A stretch of DNA of 64,000 nt from CAVRXQ01 sp963831155 (GCA_963831155.1 CAWHOY010000006.1:860738-924737), one strand, 5' to 3'; numbered from the stretch's first letter, positions 30,864 through 40,138 are shown. Made by a program: numbers and translations. Notes: generated by a model from the letters alone, not told the origin.

Positions 30864-33029
30864 GTGGGCGGAGCGAGTACGAAGCGGGAGAGGAGACGTC
30901 ACCGTCGCGCGCTCATCGTCCTTACCGTCATCGGGACATTCGTCATTGGATCTGCGAGCTGGGTTTTATCCGCGGTTGCTGCGGACAGTTCCAACTTCGC
31001 TGTCGTCGCCGGCAATTCGACGAGTTCGACAACGCCAACCCCAGACGGCAGTGCAGCACTCTCGACTTCTTTGTACGGACCGGACGACGTGGCTGTTGAC
31101 GCCGCAGGCAACTCAATTATCTGTGACACGTATGACAATGAGCTCGAAGTCCTCGCCACAAGCAGCACGAATCCCGGCTATGCACTAGGCGGTGGCGCAA
31201 GTTGGCAACCCGGGAACCTGTATGTGATTGCTGGCGCCGGAACAAGTCCGAATGCTCCGACGAGTTCTGGTTCTTCGGCGCTGTCCACGGGATTGAACGC
31301 GCCCGAAGGCATCGCGATCGATCACGAGGGCAACATCGTCGTAGCTGATACCGACAGCAACCTCGTTGCCATAATCGCGGTGAACCCAACGAATCCTGGT
31401 TACGACGTCTCTTCGTGGACGCGCGGCAACATTTATGCAATCGCGGGCAATGCACTCACGGACCCTGCCCCTTCGTATGCCGGATCGTCCGCGACCACAG
31501 TTGGCCTTGATGCTCCCGCCGGGGTCGGAGTCGATGCGGGCGGCAATATTGTGATTTCTGACACTTTCGCGTCCGAACTCGCCGTCCTCGCAGTGGCAGG
31601 CGTCAACCCCGGTTACGAGGTCGCTTCGAACTCAACATGGACAGACGGGGATCTATATGAGATCGCGGGAGGTGGTTTCTCGAGCCCGGCATACGCGGGG
31701 GTCTCAGCCCAGAGCGCCGCTCTGAATAGTCCCGAAGGCATCGCGATCAGTCCAAGCGGAGACGTTGTCTTTGCGGACGCGCACGACAACGAGGTCGATT
31801 TGCTTTCGGTTGCCTCGCAAAACTCGGGCTTCGCTTCGATTCTGTCGTGGATTCCCGGCGACGTGTACGTCCTGGCTGGAGGAGGAACCAACTCTCCAAC
31901 TGCGAACGGGGTAGCCGCAAGATTAACAGCACTTGATGCACCCACGAGTGTTGCAGTTGATAGTGCTGGCGATGTTCTTATCGCGAACTCGCATGCGAAT
32001 GAGATTGATTTGTTGGCCGAAGGTTCGTCGAACCCGGGTTACACGTTGGGGTTAACGAACGATTGGCAACTGAATTCAGTGTATCTGCTCATAGGCGGCG
32101 GCACGACTTCCCCGAGTTCGTCAGGAGGCAACGCGATTTCTGTCGCACTCAGCGATCCAGAGGGAGTGGCAACTTCCACTGACGGGTCCGTCTTCGTCGT
32201 GGATACGAGTCGCGCGGAAGTCGAGCATCTCATCATCGCTCCAACCGCTCCCGCCCTAGCTACCTCGAGCGCGTCGACGGATACCGTCACGATCTCTTGG
32301 TCGTCTCCGACCCGAGATGGCGGCCTACCCGTTTCGGGTTACCAGGTCCTTGTCTTTAGTGGCTCCGCAACTCCAATCGCCACGCTCGACGCATCCCCAG
32401 GCTCGAACGACGCGACTGTCACCGGACTTGCAAGCGGTACCACCTACTCGATCGAGGTGGAGGCTTCGAATGCCGTTGGTGTCAGCGAACCGTCGAACCC
32501 GATCACCTTCACAACTGAGAACATTCCCGAGCCGCCTGGAACGAGTCCGCCCCCGAAACCGTCAACTGCTCCCAATTCGAATCTCTCCCCAACGAAGGGA
32601 AATGCGCGAACAACCGTCGTTCTGAAGGTGAGCAGCGTACGAGCTCCTTCGTCAGCTGGCTTTGTCAGCTTCCTCGCGCGCTGCAGTGATCAGAGTTGTG
32701 CCGGCACGGTGACCCTCAAAGGAATCGTCCGTGTCGACGACGCTACGGGTGGGGCGACCCATTCGATCGAGCAAACCTTCGTCGCTGGATCGAGTCACTT
32801 TTCGATTCGCGGGAGGCGACTCGCAAGAGTTCTCGTTCCGCTCACTCAATACGCTCGACGCGTCGCCGCATCGGGAATGACGATCGACCTACGCGGAGTC
32901 GTGTCGCTCGACAACGGTCGCAAGAGTTTCTTTTCCGTGCTCGTCGCGAAGAGGACGACGGCCTCCGGCGCCGAGGTCCAAAGAAGGGCTGGTCAGGCTA
33001 TCCATCCGCATCTCAGAAGCAGTCGATAA
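30864..33029 (+). CDS. Exported NHL/beta-propeller-like repeat protein with fibronectin type III domain
   Basis: This 721-residue protein has an N-terminal export signal (basic KRERRRHRR, then LIVLTVIGTFVIGSASWVLS). About six repeats of 65–70 residues follow, each with a core like LNAPEGIAIDHEGNIVVADT, then NPGY, then GNIYAIAG: the NHL-type blades of a six-bladed propeller. A fibronectin III domain (about residues 465–555, TVTISWSSPTRDGG, YSIEVEASNAVG) and a C-terminal beta-rich domain with one CxxxxC pair (ARCSDQSCAG) complete it. The GTG start has GAGAGGAG 9 nt upstream. Base composition is visibly lower in GC than the neighbours, hinting at acquisition or relaxed constraint. A surface or extracellular binding role is inferred. 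Confidence 0.82.
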   Translation: MGGASTKRERRRHRRALIVLTVIGTFVIGSASWVLSAVAADSSNFAVVAGNSTSSTTPTPDGSAALSTSLYGPDDVAVDAAGNSIICDTYDNELEVLATSSTNPGYALGGGASWQPGNLYVIAGAGTSPNAPTSSGSSALSTGLNAPEGIAIDHEGNIVVADTDSNLVAIIAVNPTNPGYDVSSWTRGNIYAIAGNALTDPAPSYAGSSATTVGLDAPAGVGVDAGGNIVISDTFASELAVLAVAGVNPGYEVASNSTWTDGDLYEIAGGGFSSPAYAGVSAQSAALNSPEGIAISPSGDVVFADAHDNEVDLLSVASQNSGFASILSWIPGDVYVLAGGGTNSPTANGVAARLTALDAPTSVAVDSAGDVLIANSHANEIDLLAEGSSNPGYTLGLTNDWQLNSVYLLIGGGTTSPSSSGGNAISVALSDPEGVATSTDGSVFVVDTSRAEVEHLIIAPTAPALATSSASTDTVTISWSSPTRDGGLPVSGYQVLVFSGSATPIATLDASPGSNDATVTGLASGTTYSIEVEASNAVGVSEPSNPITFTTENIPEPPGTSPPPKPSTAPNSNLSPTKGNARTTVVLKVSSVRAPSSAGFVSFLARCSDQSCAGTVTLKGIVRVDDATGGATHSIEQTFVAGSSHFSIRGRRLARVLVPLTQYARRVAASGMTIDLRGVVSLDNGRKSFFSVLVAKRTTASGAEVQRRAGQAIHPHLRSSR

Positions 33030-33043
33030 TCTGAGGCCACCAG

Positions 33044-33127
33044 AGAAAGGAGGTGGTCCAATCGATGCATGATCAACGCGTTGGGACCCTGGAGGTGGCG
33101 GTCCGCTAGGCGGCCTCTGGACCACCT
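33044..33127 (+). promoter_or_regulatory. Extended Shine–Dalgarno plus hairpin enclosing a mini-ORF
   Basis: AGAAAGGAGGTGGTCC (33044–33059) matches the complement of the canonical 16S rRNA 3' end at 15 of 16 positions, far longer than a normal ribosome-binding site. Part of it (AGGTGGTCCA, 33051–33060) forms a perfect 10-bp inverted repeat with TGGACCACCT (33118–33127), enclosing a 14-codon ORF. GGGACC (33083–33088) can compete for GGTCC at 33055–33059 or 33100–33104, so alternative structures are possible. It begins 15 nt after the stop codon of the propeller gene. It resembles a translation-sensing attenuator; no downstream same-strand target gene exists before the terminator. Confidence 0.6.
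33065..33109 (+). CDS. 14-codon mini-ORF in the attenuator-like region
   Basis: ATG 33065 to TAG 33109 encodes MHDQRVGTLEVAVR. The GGAGG core of the very long Shine–Dalgarno lies 11 nt upstream. Its codons lie within the loop of the 10-bp inverted repeat, so translating ribosomes would open that structure. I believe short ORFs ending in a similar LEVAVR-like sequence behind the same SD exist in other actinobacteria, but this is from memory and unverified. Confidence 0.5.
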   Translation: MHDQRVGTLEVAVR

Positions 33128-33148
33128 GGTGAATTCCAACCACAAGCC

Positions 33149-33200
33149 CTCGAAGCTTCGGTCAGGAGCCGGTCCCCCCTGATGTAGTCCGGACTTCGAG
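33149..33200 (+). other. Nested hairpins, possible structured RNA
   Basis: CTCGAAG (33149–33155) pairs with CTTCGAG (33194–33200); inside, TCAGG (33162–33166) pairs with CCTGA (33178–33182). Together with the upstream hairpin and the downstream terminator this makes the about 200 nt after the propeller gene unusually structured and free of normal genes. Confidence 0.4.
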
Positions 33201-33233
33201 CCTTTCCAGAAATGTGTCGTCCCGAGAGGGACA

Positions 33234-33262
33234 GATCGAGGGGCGCTTGGCGCCCCTCGATC
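33234..33262. terminator. Strong bidirectional terminator-like hairpin
   Basis: GATCGAGGGGCGC and its exact complement form a 13-bp stem with a TTG loop between the plus-strand propeller/mini-ORF transcript and the convergent thiE gene. It ends 19 bp from the thiE stop codon. It is probably the shared terminator. Confidence 0.7.
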
Positions 33263-33280
33263 GCGTCCTGGATGCCTTCG

Positions 33281-33931
33281 CTAACCGACCTCGTCGTTCT
33301 CGATCGCTGCGCGCAGCCGGCGCGCCGCTGACTCCGGATCGTCGGATTCCGTCAGAAAGCGGACGACGACGAATCGACGGGCGCCGGCGCGCCGCAGCTC
33401 GGGAATCGACTCGGGGCTCACTCCGCCCGTCACGAAGATCGGAAGCCAGGTTCGGTCGGAATTATCGACCGCCGCGGTCGCTACGACGATGTAGCCCGAC
33501 CCGGTGCCAGGCCGACCCGGCTTTGTGGGAGTGGGCGTCACCGGGCCTGCGGAGACGTAGTCGACGTCCTCTTTGAGCGCTGCTTCGAGTTCGGACGGCG
33601 CGTGCGTGGATAGTCCGACAATGCGATCTGGACCGAGGATGCGCCGCGCGAGCTCCGGTGATGCGTCGTCTTGTCCGACGTGGACGCCGTCGGCATCGCA
33701 CTCGAGAGCGAGATCAGGACGGTCGTTCAAGATAAAGGGGACACCGAGATCGCGACAGACGCGGTTCGCGATTCGTGCTCGTTCGAGGAGCGGGCGTGCC
33801 TCAAGCGTCTTTTCGCGCAATTGCACGACGTCGACGCCGCCTTGAACACAGCGCTCGATGAATCGAGCGAGATCCGGTCGATCCGGGGTGCAGAGGTAGA
33901 GAGTTCGGTCGCCGAGCCGGCGGACACTCAC
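33281..33931 (-). CDS. thiE: Thiamine-phosphate synthase
   Basis: This 216-residue TIM-barrel enzyme joins the pyrimidine and thiazole phosphates to make thiamine phosphate. Recognisable elements are CVQGGVDVVQLREKTLEAR, LNDRPDLALECDADGVHVGQ, GLSTHAPSE, the pyrophosphate loop YVSAGPVTPTPTKPGR and FVTGGVSPESIPEL. The GTG start overlaps the stop of the upstream HhH gene (GTGA), so the two are translationally coupled. No TPP riboswitch is visible ahead of the pair. Confidence 0.92.
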   Translation of the reverse strand: MSVRRLGDRTLYLCTPDRPDLARFIERCVQGGVDVVQLREKTLEARPLLERARIANRVCRDLGVPFILNDRPDLALECDADGVHVGQDDASPELARRILGPDRIVGLSTHAPSELEAALKEDVDYVSAGPVTPTPTKPGRPGTGSGYIVVATAAVDNSDRTWLPIFVTGGVSPESIPELRRAGARRFVVVRFLTESDDPESAARRLRAAIENDEVG

Positions 33932-34539
33932 CTCTTTGATGCTTTAGCCGACCTGCTTCCGCTCGCCCGGATCACCGATTTCGCTGCCGCCTTCAACTGG
34001 CGCTTGTGATCGCGGACCGCGAGTAGGGATTCGGGGCTGTCGATGTCCGCGACCGACATCAACGCGCCATCCGCTCCGTACGGCGCGGTGGCTTCTTTCC
34101 ATCCGATGGGTCGGACTCCGAATTGTTTCGCCAGCAACGCGGCAAAGATCTTCGCCTTCTGCTTCCCGAAACCTGGGAGTGTGGCGAGGGTCTTCACGAG
34201 CTCGTCGCCCGTCGAGGCCGACTTCCAAATCGCTGTGGTGTCACCGCCGTATCGATCGACGATGACGTGTGCAAGCGCTTGCACCCGCGTCGCCATCGAC
34301 GACGGAAATCGATGCAGCGCCGGCTTCTCCGCAAAGAGCGCCACCAGACGCTCCGGATCGGTCGCCACGACGGCTCGAGGATCGAGGCGACCGCCGAGCC
34401 GGTCCTCGAGCACCTTCGGCGCGGCGAAGGCGAATTCGATGCGAACCTGCTGGTCGAGGAGCATTCCGACGATCAGGGCGAAGGGATTCTTCGACAACAG
34501 GGCGTCGGCTCTTGCGTCTCCTGTGATCGACAGGGTCAC
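33928..34539 (-). CDS. HhH-GPD family DNA-repair-like protein
   Basis: This 203-residue protein is related to base-excision DNA glycosylases. The helix-hairpin-helix is visible as TLATLPGFGKQKAKIFAALL, and the N-terminal part (NPFALIVGMLLDQQVRIEFAF) matches the actinobacterial HhH-GPD family sometimes catalogued as TIGR03252. The position where glycosylases carry the catalytic Asp after the HhH (IGWKEATAPYG) does not show the usual G/P..D pattern, so activity is uncertain. It overlaps thiE by 4 bp. Confidence 0.82.
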   Translation of the reverse strand: MTLSITGDARADALLSKNPFALIVGMLLDQQVRIEFAFAAPKVLEDRLGGRLDPRAVVATDPERLVALFAEKPALHRFPSSMATRVQALAHVIVDRYGGDTTAIWKSASTGDELVKTLATLPGFGKQKAKIFAALLAKQFGVRPIGWKEATAPYGADGALMSVADIDSPESLLAVRDHKRQLKAAAKSVIRASGSRSAKASKR

Positions 34540-34595
34540 GTCACGAAATTATCGAAGGCGGGCTCCCTGCGCGCTCGGAATGGCTCCGAAAGCGT

Positions 34596-37322
34596 CTAGA
34601 CCACCCTCGGGTCCGGAAGCTCCGGGTCGATGCCGTACTCCTCGATCGCCCGTGTCACTTCCTCTGGCTTCGCATCGCCTTGTCTGGCGAGCGCGGCGAG
34701 CACCGCGACGACGACGTGCTCGGCGTCGGTCTCGAAGTGGCGACGGAGCGCCTCGCGGGTGTCGGAGCGCCCGAAGCCGTCGGTGCCGAGCGGCGTGAAC
34801 GGTGCCTCAACGAACCGGGCGATCTGGTCGGGAACAGCCTTCAAGAAGTCGGTGACCGCGACGATCGGACCGGATGCCGTCGCGAGGGCTTGCGTGACGT
34901 ACGCCACCCGCTGCTCTGCGTCGGGGTGGAGCCGGTTCCAGCGCTCGACCTCGAGCGCCTCTTCCCGCAGCGCCTTATAACTCGTCACCGACCAGGTCTC
35001 CGCAGAGACGTTCCAGCGCTCGGCGAGGTACTTACGCGCTTGCTCTGCTGCCTTCCACGCCGTTCCGGAAAACAGGATTGTCGCTTGACGCGGCGAGCCG
35101 TTCTCGATCTCAATTTGAGCAGGAGGCGCGAAGCGATACAGGCCGCGAACTGTTCCTTCGATGATCTGCATGCCCTCGTCACCACCGGGCAGCATTGGCA
35201 TCGGGTAGTTCTCGTTATAGAGCGTCAGGTAATAGAAGATGTCCTGTCCATCAGGCCAGTACATCTTTCTGATGCCGTGTTCGACGATCGTCGCCACCTC
35301 GTAGGCGAACGCCGGGTCGTAGGCGCGCACGTTCGGCACCACCGACGCGAGCAGTTGCGAGTGGCCGTCCTCGTGCTGCAGGCCCTCGCCCGACATCGTC
35401 GTGCGGCCGGCGGTGCATCCGATGAGGAAGCCGCGGCCGCGCGTGTCGGCGAGTTGCCAGATCAAGTCGCCGACACGTTGGAAGCCGAACATCGAATAGA
35501 ACATGAAGAACGGCAGCATCGGCTGTGACCAGGTCGCGTACGACGTAGACGCGGCTTGGAAACTCGCCATCGCGCCGGCCTCGGTGATTCCCTCTTCGAG
35601 GATCTGGCCGTTCGTCGCCTCGCTGTAGCGCATCAGCAATCCGGCGTCGACGGGCGTGTAGCGCTGGCCCTCTGGTGAGTAGATCTGCACTTCGGAGAAG
35701 AGCGCGTCGAGGCCGAAGGTACGGCCTTCGTCCGGGATGATCGGCACGACGTAACTGCCGATGTTCGGATCGCGCAAGAGATTGCGCAAAAGGCGGGCGA
35801 AGCCCATCGTCGTCGAGACCGACTGTCCGCGCGATCCGTCGCGGAACTCGGCGAATGCCTCGTCGGATGGCGTCGGAAGCCCGGTCGCGCCGGCGTCGCG
35901 CACGACGCGATTCGGCAGCGATCCCCCTTGGGCGCGGATGCGGCTCATCAGGTACTCGTATTCGGCGGAACCTTCCTTCGGTCGGAAGTACGGCGGGCGA
36001 TCCTCGTCGAGTGACTCCTCGGGGATCTCCTCGTGCAGGTAGAGGCGGTCGCGCAGCGTGAGCAGCTGCGCCTTTGTCATCTTCTTGATCTGGTGCGTCG
36101 CGTTGCGGGCCTCGATCTCTGGCCCGAGCGTCCAGCCCTTGACGGTCTTCGCCAAGATCGCCGTCGGAGAGCCCACGTTTTCGGTCGCCGCCTTGTACGC
36201 CGCGTAGAGCTTGCGGTAGTCGTGTCCGCCGCGGGGAAGGGCCTGCAGCTCCTCGTCAGAGAGATGCGCGACGAGCGCCTGCAGGCGCGGGTCCGGGCCG
36301 AAGAAGTGCTCGCGGATGTAGACGCCGGACTCGGTCGCGTACTTCTGGAAATCGCCGTCGAGCGTCGAGTTCATCTTGTCGACGAGGACTCCCTCGGTGT
36401 CTTTCGCCAAGAGCTCGTCCCAACGCGAGCCCCAGATCACCTTGATCACGTTCCAACCGTTGCCGCGCAGCTCCTCTTCGAGCTCTTGGATGATCTTGCC
36501 GTTGCCGCGCACCGGCCCATCGAGTCGTTGCAGGTTGCAATTGACGACGAAGATCAAGTTGTCGAGGAGCTCACGGCGTGCGATCGAGAGCCCGGCGCGC
36601 GTCTCGGGCTCGTCGAATTCGCCGTCGCCGACGAAGCACCAGACCTTCGAGCCGCTCGTGTCGAGGATGCCGCGGTTTTGCAGGTAGCGGTTGAAACGCG
36701 CCTGGTACACGGCGGTAAGGGGACCGAGCCCCATCGAAACGGTCGGGAACTCCCAGAATCCCGGCATCAGACGGGGGTGCGGATAGCTGGAGAGTCCGTT
36801 GCCGCCGGTTTCGAAGCGGAAGTTATCGAGTTGCTCCTCGCTGAGCCGTCCCTCAAGGAATGCGCGGGCGTAGATGCCCGGCGAGGCGTGACCCTGGAAG
36901 TAAACCTGATCTCCCGGCCCGTTGTCCTTGCCGTGGAAGAAGTGGTTGTAGCCGACCTCGTAGAGCGCGGCGGAGCCGGCATAGGTGGAGAGATGGCCGC
37001 CGATCCCCGAATAGCGCTCGTTCGCACGAGTGACCATGACGGCTGCGTTCCAGCGGATGAAGGCGCGGATGCGTCGCTCGATGAACTCGTCGCCGGGGAA
37101 GTCGGGCTCTTCGTCGGCCGGGATCGTGTTGACGTACGGCGTCGAAACCGTCGTCGGGAAGTTGACCTGCAGGGCGCGGGCGCGATCGAGAATCGCCGTC
37201 AGCAGATAGCGGGCGCGCGACTTTCCTTCCTGGGCGACGACCTCCTCGAAAGCCTCGGTCCACTCGCGCGTTTCGGAGGGATCGGAGTCAGGAACCTGAT
37301 GAGTGAAGCCCTCGTGAACCAC
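34596..37322 (-). CDS. aceE: Pyruvate dehydrogenase E1 component, homodimeric type
   Basis: This 908-residue ThDP enzyme decarboxylates pyruvate and transfers the acetyl group to the E2 lipoyl arm. The cofactor motif GDGEFDEPE runs to NCNLQ (Mg-ThDP site). IGGHLSTYAGSAALYEVGYNHFF and the AceE-specific QHEDGHSQ region are present; length matches actinobacterial AceE (about 900–930). GTG 37322 follows a TAGGAGA site. The E3 and E2 genes lie 3–7 kb away on the opposite strand, so the complex is encoded locally but not in one operon. Confidence 0.96.
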   Translation of the reverse strand: MVHEGFTHQVPDSDPSETREWTEAFEEVVAQEGKSRARYLLTAILDRARALQVNFPTTVSTPYVNTIPADEEPDFPGDEFIERRIRAFIRWNAAVMVTRANERYSGIGGHLSTYAGSAALYEVGYNHFFHGKDNGPGDQVYFQGHASPGIYARAFLEGRLSEEQLDNFRFETGGNGLSSYPHPRLMPGFWEFPTVSMGLGPLTAVYQARFNRYLQNRGILDTSGSKVWCFVGDGEFDEPETRAGLSIARRELLDNLIFVVNCNLQRLDGPVRGNGKIIQELEEELRGNGWNVIKVIWGSRWDELLAKDTEGVLVDKMNSTLDGDFQKYATESGVYIREHFFGPDPRLQALVAHLSDEELQALPRGGHDYRKLYAAYKAATENVGSPTAILAKTVKGWTLGPEIEARNATHQIKKMTKAQLLTLRDRLYLHEEIPEESLDEDRPPYFRPKEGSAEYEYLMSRIRAQGGSLPNRVVRDAGATGLPTPSDEAFAEFRDGSRGQSVSTTMGFARLLRNLLRDPNIGSYVVPIIPDEGRTFGLDALFSEVQIYSPEGQRYTPVDAGLLMRYSEATNGQILEEGITEAGAMASFQAASTSYATWSQPMLPFFMFYSMFGFQRVGDLIWQLADTRGRGFLIGCTAGRTTMSGEGLQHEDGHSQLLASVVPNVRAYDPAFAYEVATIVEHGIRKMYWPDGQDIFYYLTLYNENYPMPMLPGGDEGMQIIEGTVRGLYRFAPPAQIEIENGSPRQATILFSGTAWKAAEQARKYLAERWNVSAETWSVTSYKALREEALEVERWNRLHPDAEQRVAYVTQALATASGPIVAVTDFLKAVPDQIARFVEAPFTPLGTDGFGRSDTREALRRHFETDAEHVVVAVLAALARQGDAKPEEVTRAIEEYGIDPELPDPRVV

Positions 37323-37426
37323 CGGACACGTCTCCTATCACGGCGCGGACCAGCCCACGACGCGGAGCGCCGTCGCGAAGATTATCGGTCGTCCAATGCT
37401 CTATACGGCCAAGGCAGACTGCAGCT

Positions 37427-37891
37427 GTGGCGAACGCGGACCGGACAGTCGTCTTCACCGACGGGGCATGCATCGGCAATCCGGGCCCCGGCGGATGGGC
37501 GTGGGCGACGAGCGAGGAACGCTTTGCGTTCGGGGCCGACCCGGAGACGACGAACCAGCGCATGGAGCTGACGGCCGTCATCGAGGCGGTCGCCGCCCAC
37601 GAAGGCCAGCTCGAGGTGGCGAGCGACTCCGAGTACGTCGTCCGCTGCTTCAAGGAGAAATGGTGGGCCCGCTGGCGCCAGAACGGCTGGAAGAACTCCA
37701 AGCGCCAGCCAGTCGCGAACCAGGACCTGTGGAGAACCTTGGTCGCCGAGGTGATTGACCTGCGTGGCGGCGACATCGAGTTCCGCTGGGTGAAGGGCCA
37801 TTCCGGGGAGCCGCTGAACGAGTTCGTCGACGAGCTGGCGAACGACGCCGCCCGCACCGGCTCGGCCGGAGCCTCCCACCACCGAGCCTGA
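37427..37891 (+). CDS. rnhA: Ribonuclease HI
   Basis: This 154-residue enzyme removes RNA from RNA–DNA hybrids. The acidic catalytic set is intact: D in VFTDGACIGNPGPGG, E in NQRMELTAVIEA, D in VASDSEYV, and the last D in NEFVDELAN, with the catalytic-loop histidine in VKGHSGEPLN. GTG 37427 gives a short typical N-terminus. It is divergent from aceE. Confidence 0.95.
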   Translation: MANADRTVVFTDGACIGNPGPGGWAWATSEERFAFGADPETTNQRMELTAVIEAVAAHEGQLEVASDSEYVVRCFKEKWWARWRQNGWKNSKRQPVANQDLWRTLVAEVIDLRGGDIEFRWVKGHSGEPLNEFVDELANDAARTGSAGASHHRA

Positions 37892-37970
37892 ATGACGTAA
37901 AGGTGGGGGAGACATAAGAATCGTGAGGCGCAGCAACCTCCACTAACTCGACTAATTTGATCAAGACACT

Positions 37971-38885
37971 ATGAACTATCAGCTGACGCACCTCGACACC
38001 TTGGAGTCCGAGGCGATCCACGTCATCCGCGAGGTTGTCGCGGAGTGCGAGCGTCCAGCGCTGCTGTTCTCGGGGGGCAAGGACTCAGCGGTGCTTTTGC
38101 ACCTGGCGACGAAGGCCTGCTGGCCGCAGCGGGTTCCCTTTCCCGTCGTGCACATCGACACCGGCCACAACTTCTCCGAGGTGCTTTACTTCAGAGACGA
38201 GCGAGTCCGAGAGCTCGGCGTCGAGCTCGTCGTTTCCTCGGTTCAAGAGGCGATCGACCTCGGCGAGGTCGTCGAGGATTCGACGCCCGGAGCGTCGCGC
38301 AACCGCCTGCAGACCTTCGCCCTTTTGAAGACGATCGCGCAGTACCACTTCGACGGGATCTTCGGCGGAGGGCGCCGCGACGAGGAAAAGGCGCGGGCGA
38401 AAGAGCGAGTCTTTTCGATCCGCAACGAATTCGGCCAGTGGGACCCCCGCGCCCAGCGTCCCGAGCTGTGGGATCTATACAACACCCGCCGCCGTCCCGC
38501 CGAGCACTTCCGGGTCTTCCCGCTGTCGAACTGGACCGAGCTCGACGTCTGGCAGTACATCGGCCGCGAGGGGCTATCGCTCCCGTCGATCTACTTCGCG
38601 CACAACCGCGAGGTCTTCCGCCGTGACGGGATGCTGCTCGCCGTCGGGCCGTACGCCGCGCCGCGAGACGGCATCGCTGGCGAGGAGTCGTTCCACGCGA
38701 CGGTGCGCTACCGCACCGTCGGCGACATGACCTGCACGGCCGCCGTCGAGTCGACGGCGACGACCATCGATGAGGTCGTCGAGGAGACGGCGGTCTCGCG
38801 CGTCTCGGAGCGGGGCGCGACGCGGGCCGACGACCGCTTTTCGTTTGCCGCCATGGAGGACCGCAAGCGCGAGGGCTACTTCTGA
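37971..38885 (+). CDS. cysD: Sulfate adenylyltransferase subunit 2
   Basis: This 304-residue ATP-PPi synthetase subunit makes adenosine phosphosulphate, the first step of sulphate assimilation. The PP-loop SGGKDSAVLLHL is at about residue 34, and VVHIDTGHNFSEVL, GGGRRDEEKARAKER and FPLSNWTELDVWQYI are all CysD landmarks. It overlaps cysN by 1 bp (ATGA). A perfect 8-bp palindrome TTGATCAA lies about 10 nt upstream of the ATG and may be part of a regulator site. Confidence 0.96.
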   Translation: MNYQLTHLDTLESEAIHVIREVVAECERPALLFSGGKDSAVLLHLATKACWPQRVPFPVVHIDTGHNFSEVLYFRDERVRELGVELVVSSVQEAIDLGEVVEDSTPGASRNRLQTFALLKTIAQYHFDGIFGGGRRDEEKARAKERVFSIRNEFGQWDPRAQRPELWDLYNTRRRPAEHFRVFPLSNWTELDVWQYIGREGLSLPSIYFAHNREVFRRDGMLLAVGPYAAPRDGIAGEESFHATVRYRTVGDMTCTAAVESTATTIDEVVEETAVSRVSERGATRADDRFSFAAMEDRKREGYF

Positions 38886-40138
38886 TGGAGCTCTTGCGTG
38901 TCGCGACGGCCGGGTCGGTCGACGACGGGAAGTCGACGCTTATCGGGCGATTGCTCTACGACTCGAAGCAGGTCTTCGAAGACCACTACGAAGCGATCGA
39001 GCGGGCGAGCCTGCAGCGCGGAGACGACGAGGTCGACTTGTCGTTGCTCACCGACGGTCTGCGTGCAGAGCGCGAGCAAGGCATCACCATCGACGTCGCG
39101 TACCGCTACTTCGCGACGCCGAAGCGGAAGTTCGTCATCGCCGACACGCCCGGGCATTTCCAGCACACCCGCAACATGGTGACGGGGTGCTCGACAGCTG
39201 ACCTCGTTGTGATCCTCGTCGACGCCCGCAACGGCATCACCGAACAGACCTGCCGCCACGCTTCGATCGCGTCGCTGCTCGGCATCAAGCACCTCGTGAT
39301 CTGCGTGAACAAGATGGATCTCGTCGGCTACGACCAGCGTCGCTACGAGGAGATCGCCGACGAATTCGCCGCGTTCGCCTCGGGACTCGACGTCGCCGAT
39401 GTGACCTTCATCCCGCTTTCGGCGCTGCGCGGCGACAACGTCGTCGAGCGCTCGGTCGAGATGCCGTGGTACGAGGGAACGGCACTCTTGCACCATCTCG
39501 AACAGGTCCAGGTGGGCTCGTCTCGCGATCTAGCGAACGCCCGGTTCCCGGTGCAGTTGGTGATGCGACCGCAGGCGGGGGATTTGAACGGGCTGCGGGG
39601 CTACGCAGGAACGGTCGCGGGAGGGGTGCTCCGCGTGGGTGACGTGCTGGTCTCGTTGCCGAGTCGGCAGCGTTCCCGCATTGCCGCGATCGAGACCGCC
39701 GATGGACCCGTCGATGCGGCATTCCCGACGATGTCGGTCGTCGTTCGCCTCGCAGACCAGCTCGACGTCGCCCGCGGCGACTTGCTCTGCGCGCCGTGGA
39801 GCGAGCCCCATGTGGCGAACGAAGTCTCGGCGACGATCTGTTGGATGTCCGAAGAGCCGCTCATCCCCGGTGCCCTCCTGCAGCTCAAGCACACGACGCG
39901 TTGGGTGACAGCCAGAGTCATAGACGTCACGGACCGGATCGACGTTCGCACCCTCGAGCGGAACCTCGATGCGAACGACCTCGCCCTCAACGATCTTGGC
40001 CGCATCGAACTCCGTCTGTCGGCGCCGCTGTTCTTCGACGACTACCGCCGCAACCGCACGACTGGGAGCTTCATCCTGGTCGACACCGCCTCGGCGGCAA
40101 CCGTCGCCGCGGGGATGCTCGCCAACCCGATCGCATAG
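38885..40138 (+). CDS. cysN: Sulfate adenylyltransferase subunit 1 (GTPase)
   Basis: This 417-residue EF-Tu-like GTPase drives the CysD reaction. G1 is AGSVDDGKSTLIGRLL, G3 IADTPGHFQHTRNM and G4 VNKMDLV. Two beta-barrel domains follow. The protein stops after these domains, so there is no fused CysC (APS kinase) as in many actinobacterial CysNC proteins. No APS reductase or kinase gene is seen nearby. Confidence 0.95.
   Translation: MELLRVATAGSVDDGKSTLIGRLLYDSKQVFEDHYEAIERASLQRGDDEVDLSLLTDGLRAEREQGITIDVAYRYFATPKRKFVIADTPGHFQHTRNMVTGCSTADLVVILVDARNGITEQTCRHASIASLLGIKHLVICVNKMDLVGYDQRRYEEIADEFAAFASGLDVADVTFIPLSALRGDNVVERSVEMPWYEGTALLHHLEQVQVGSSRDLANARFPVQLVMRPQAGDLNGLRGYAGTVAGGVLRVGDVLVSLPSRQRSRIAAIETADGPVDAAFPTMSVVVRLADQLDVARGDLLCAPWSEPHVANEVSATICWMSEEPLIPGALLQLKHTTRWVTARVIDVTDRIDVRTLERNLDANDLALNDLGRIELRLSAPLFFDDYRRNRTTGSFILVDTASAATVAAGMLANPIA

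Noticed and set aside
34540..34595. TPP riboswitch ahead of the HhH–thiE pair
   Set aside because: No CTGAGA or ACCTGAT-type core sequence could be found, and thiE is translationally coupled to the HhH gene.
37892..37970. Short ORF MRRSNLH upstream of cysD as a cysteine-sensing leader peptide
   Set aside because: No cysteine codons, no good hairpin and no ribosome-binding site; too short to support.
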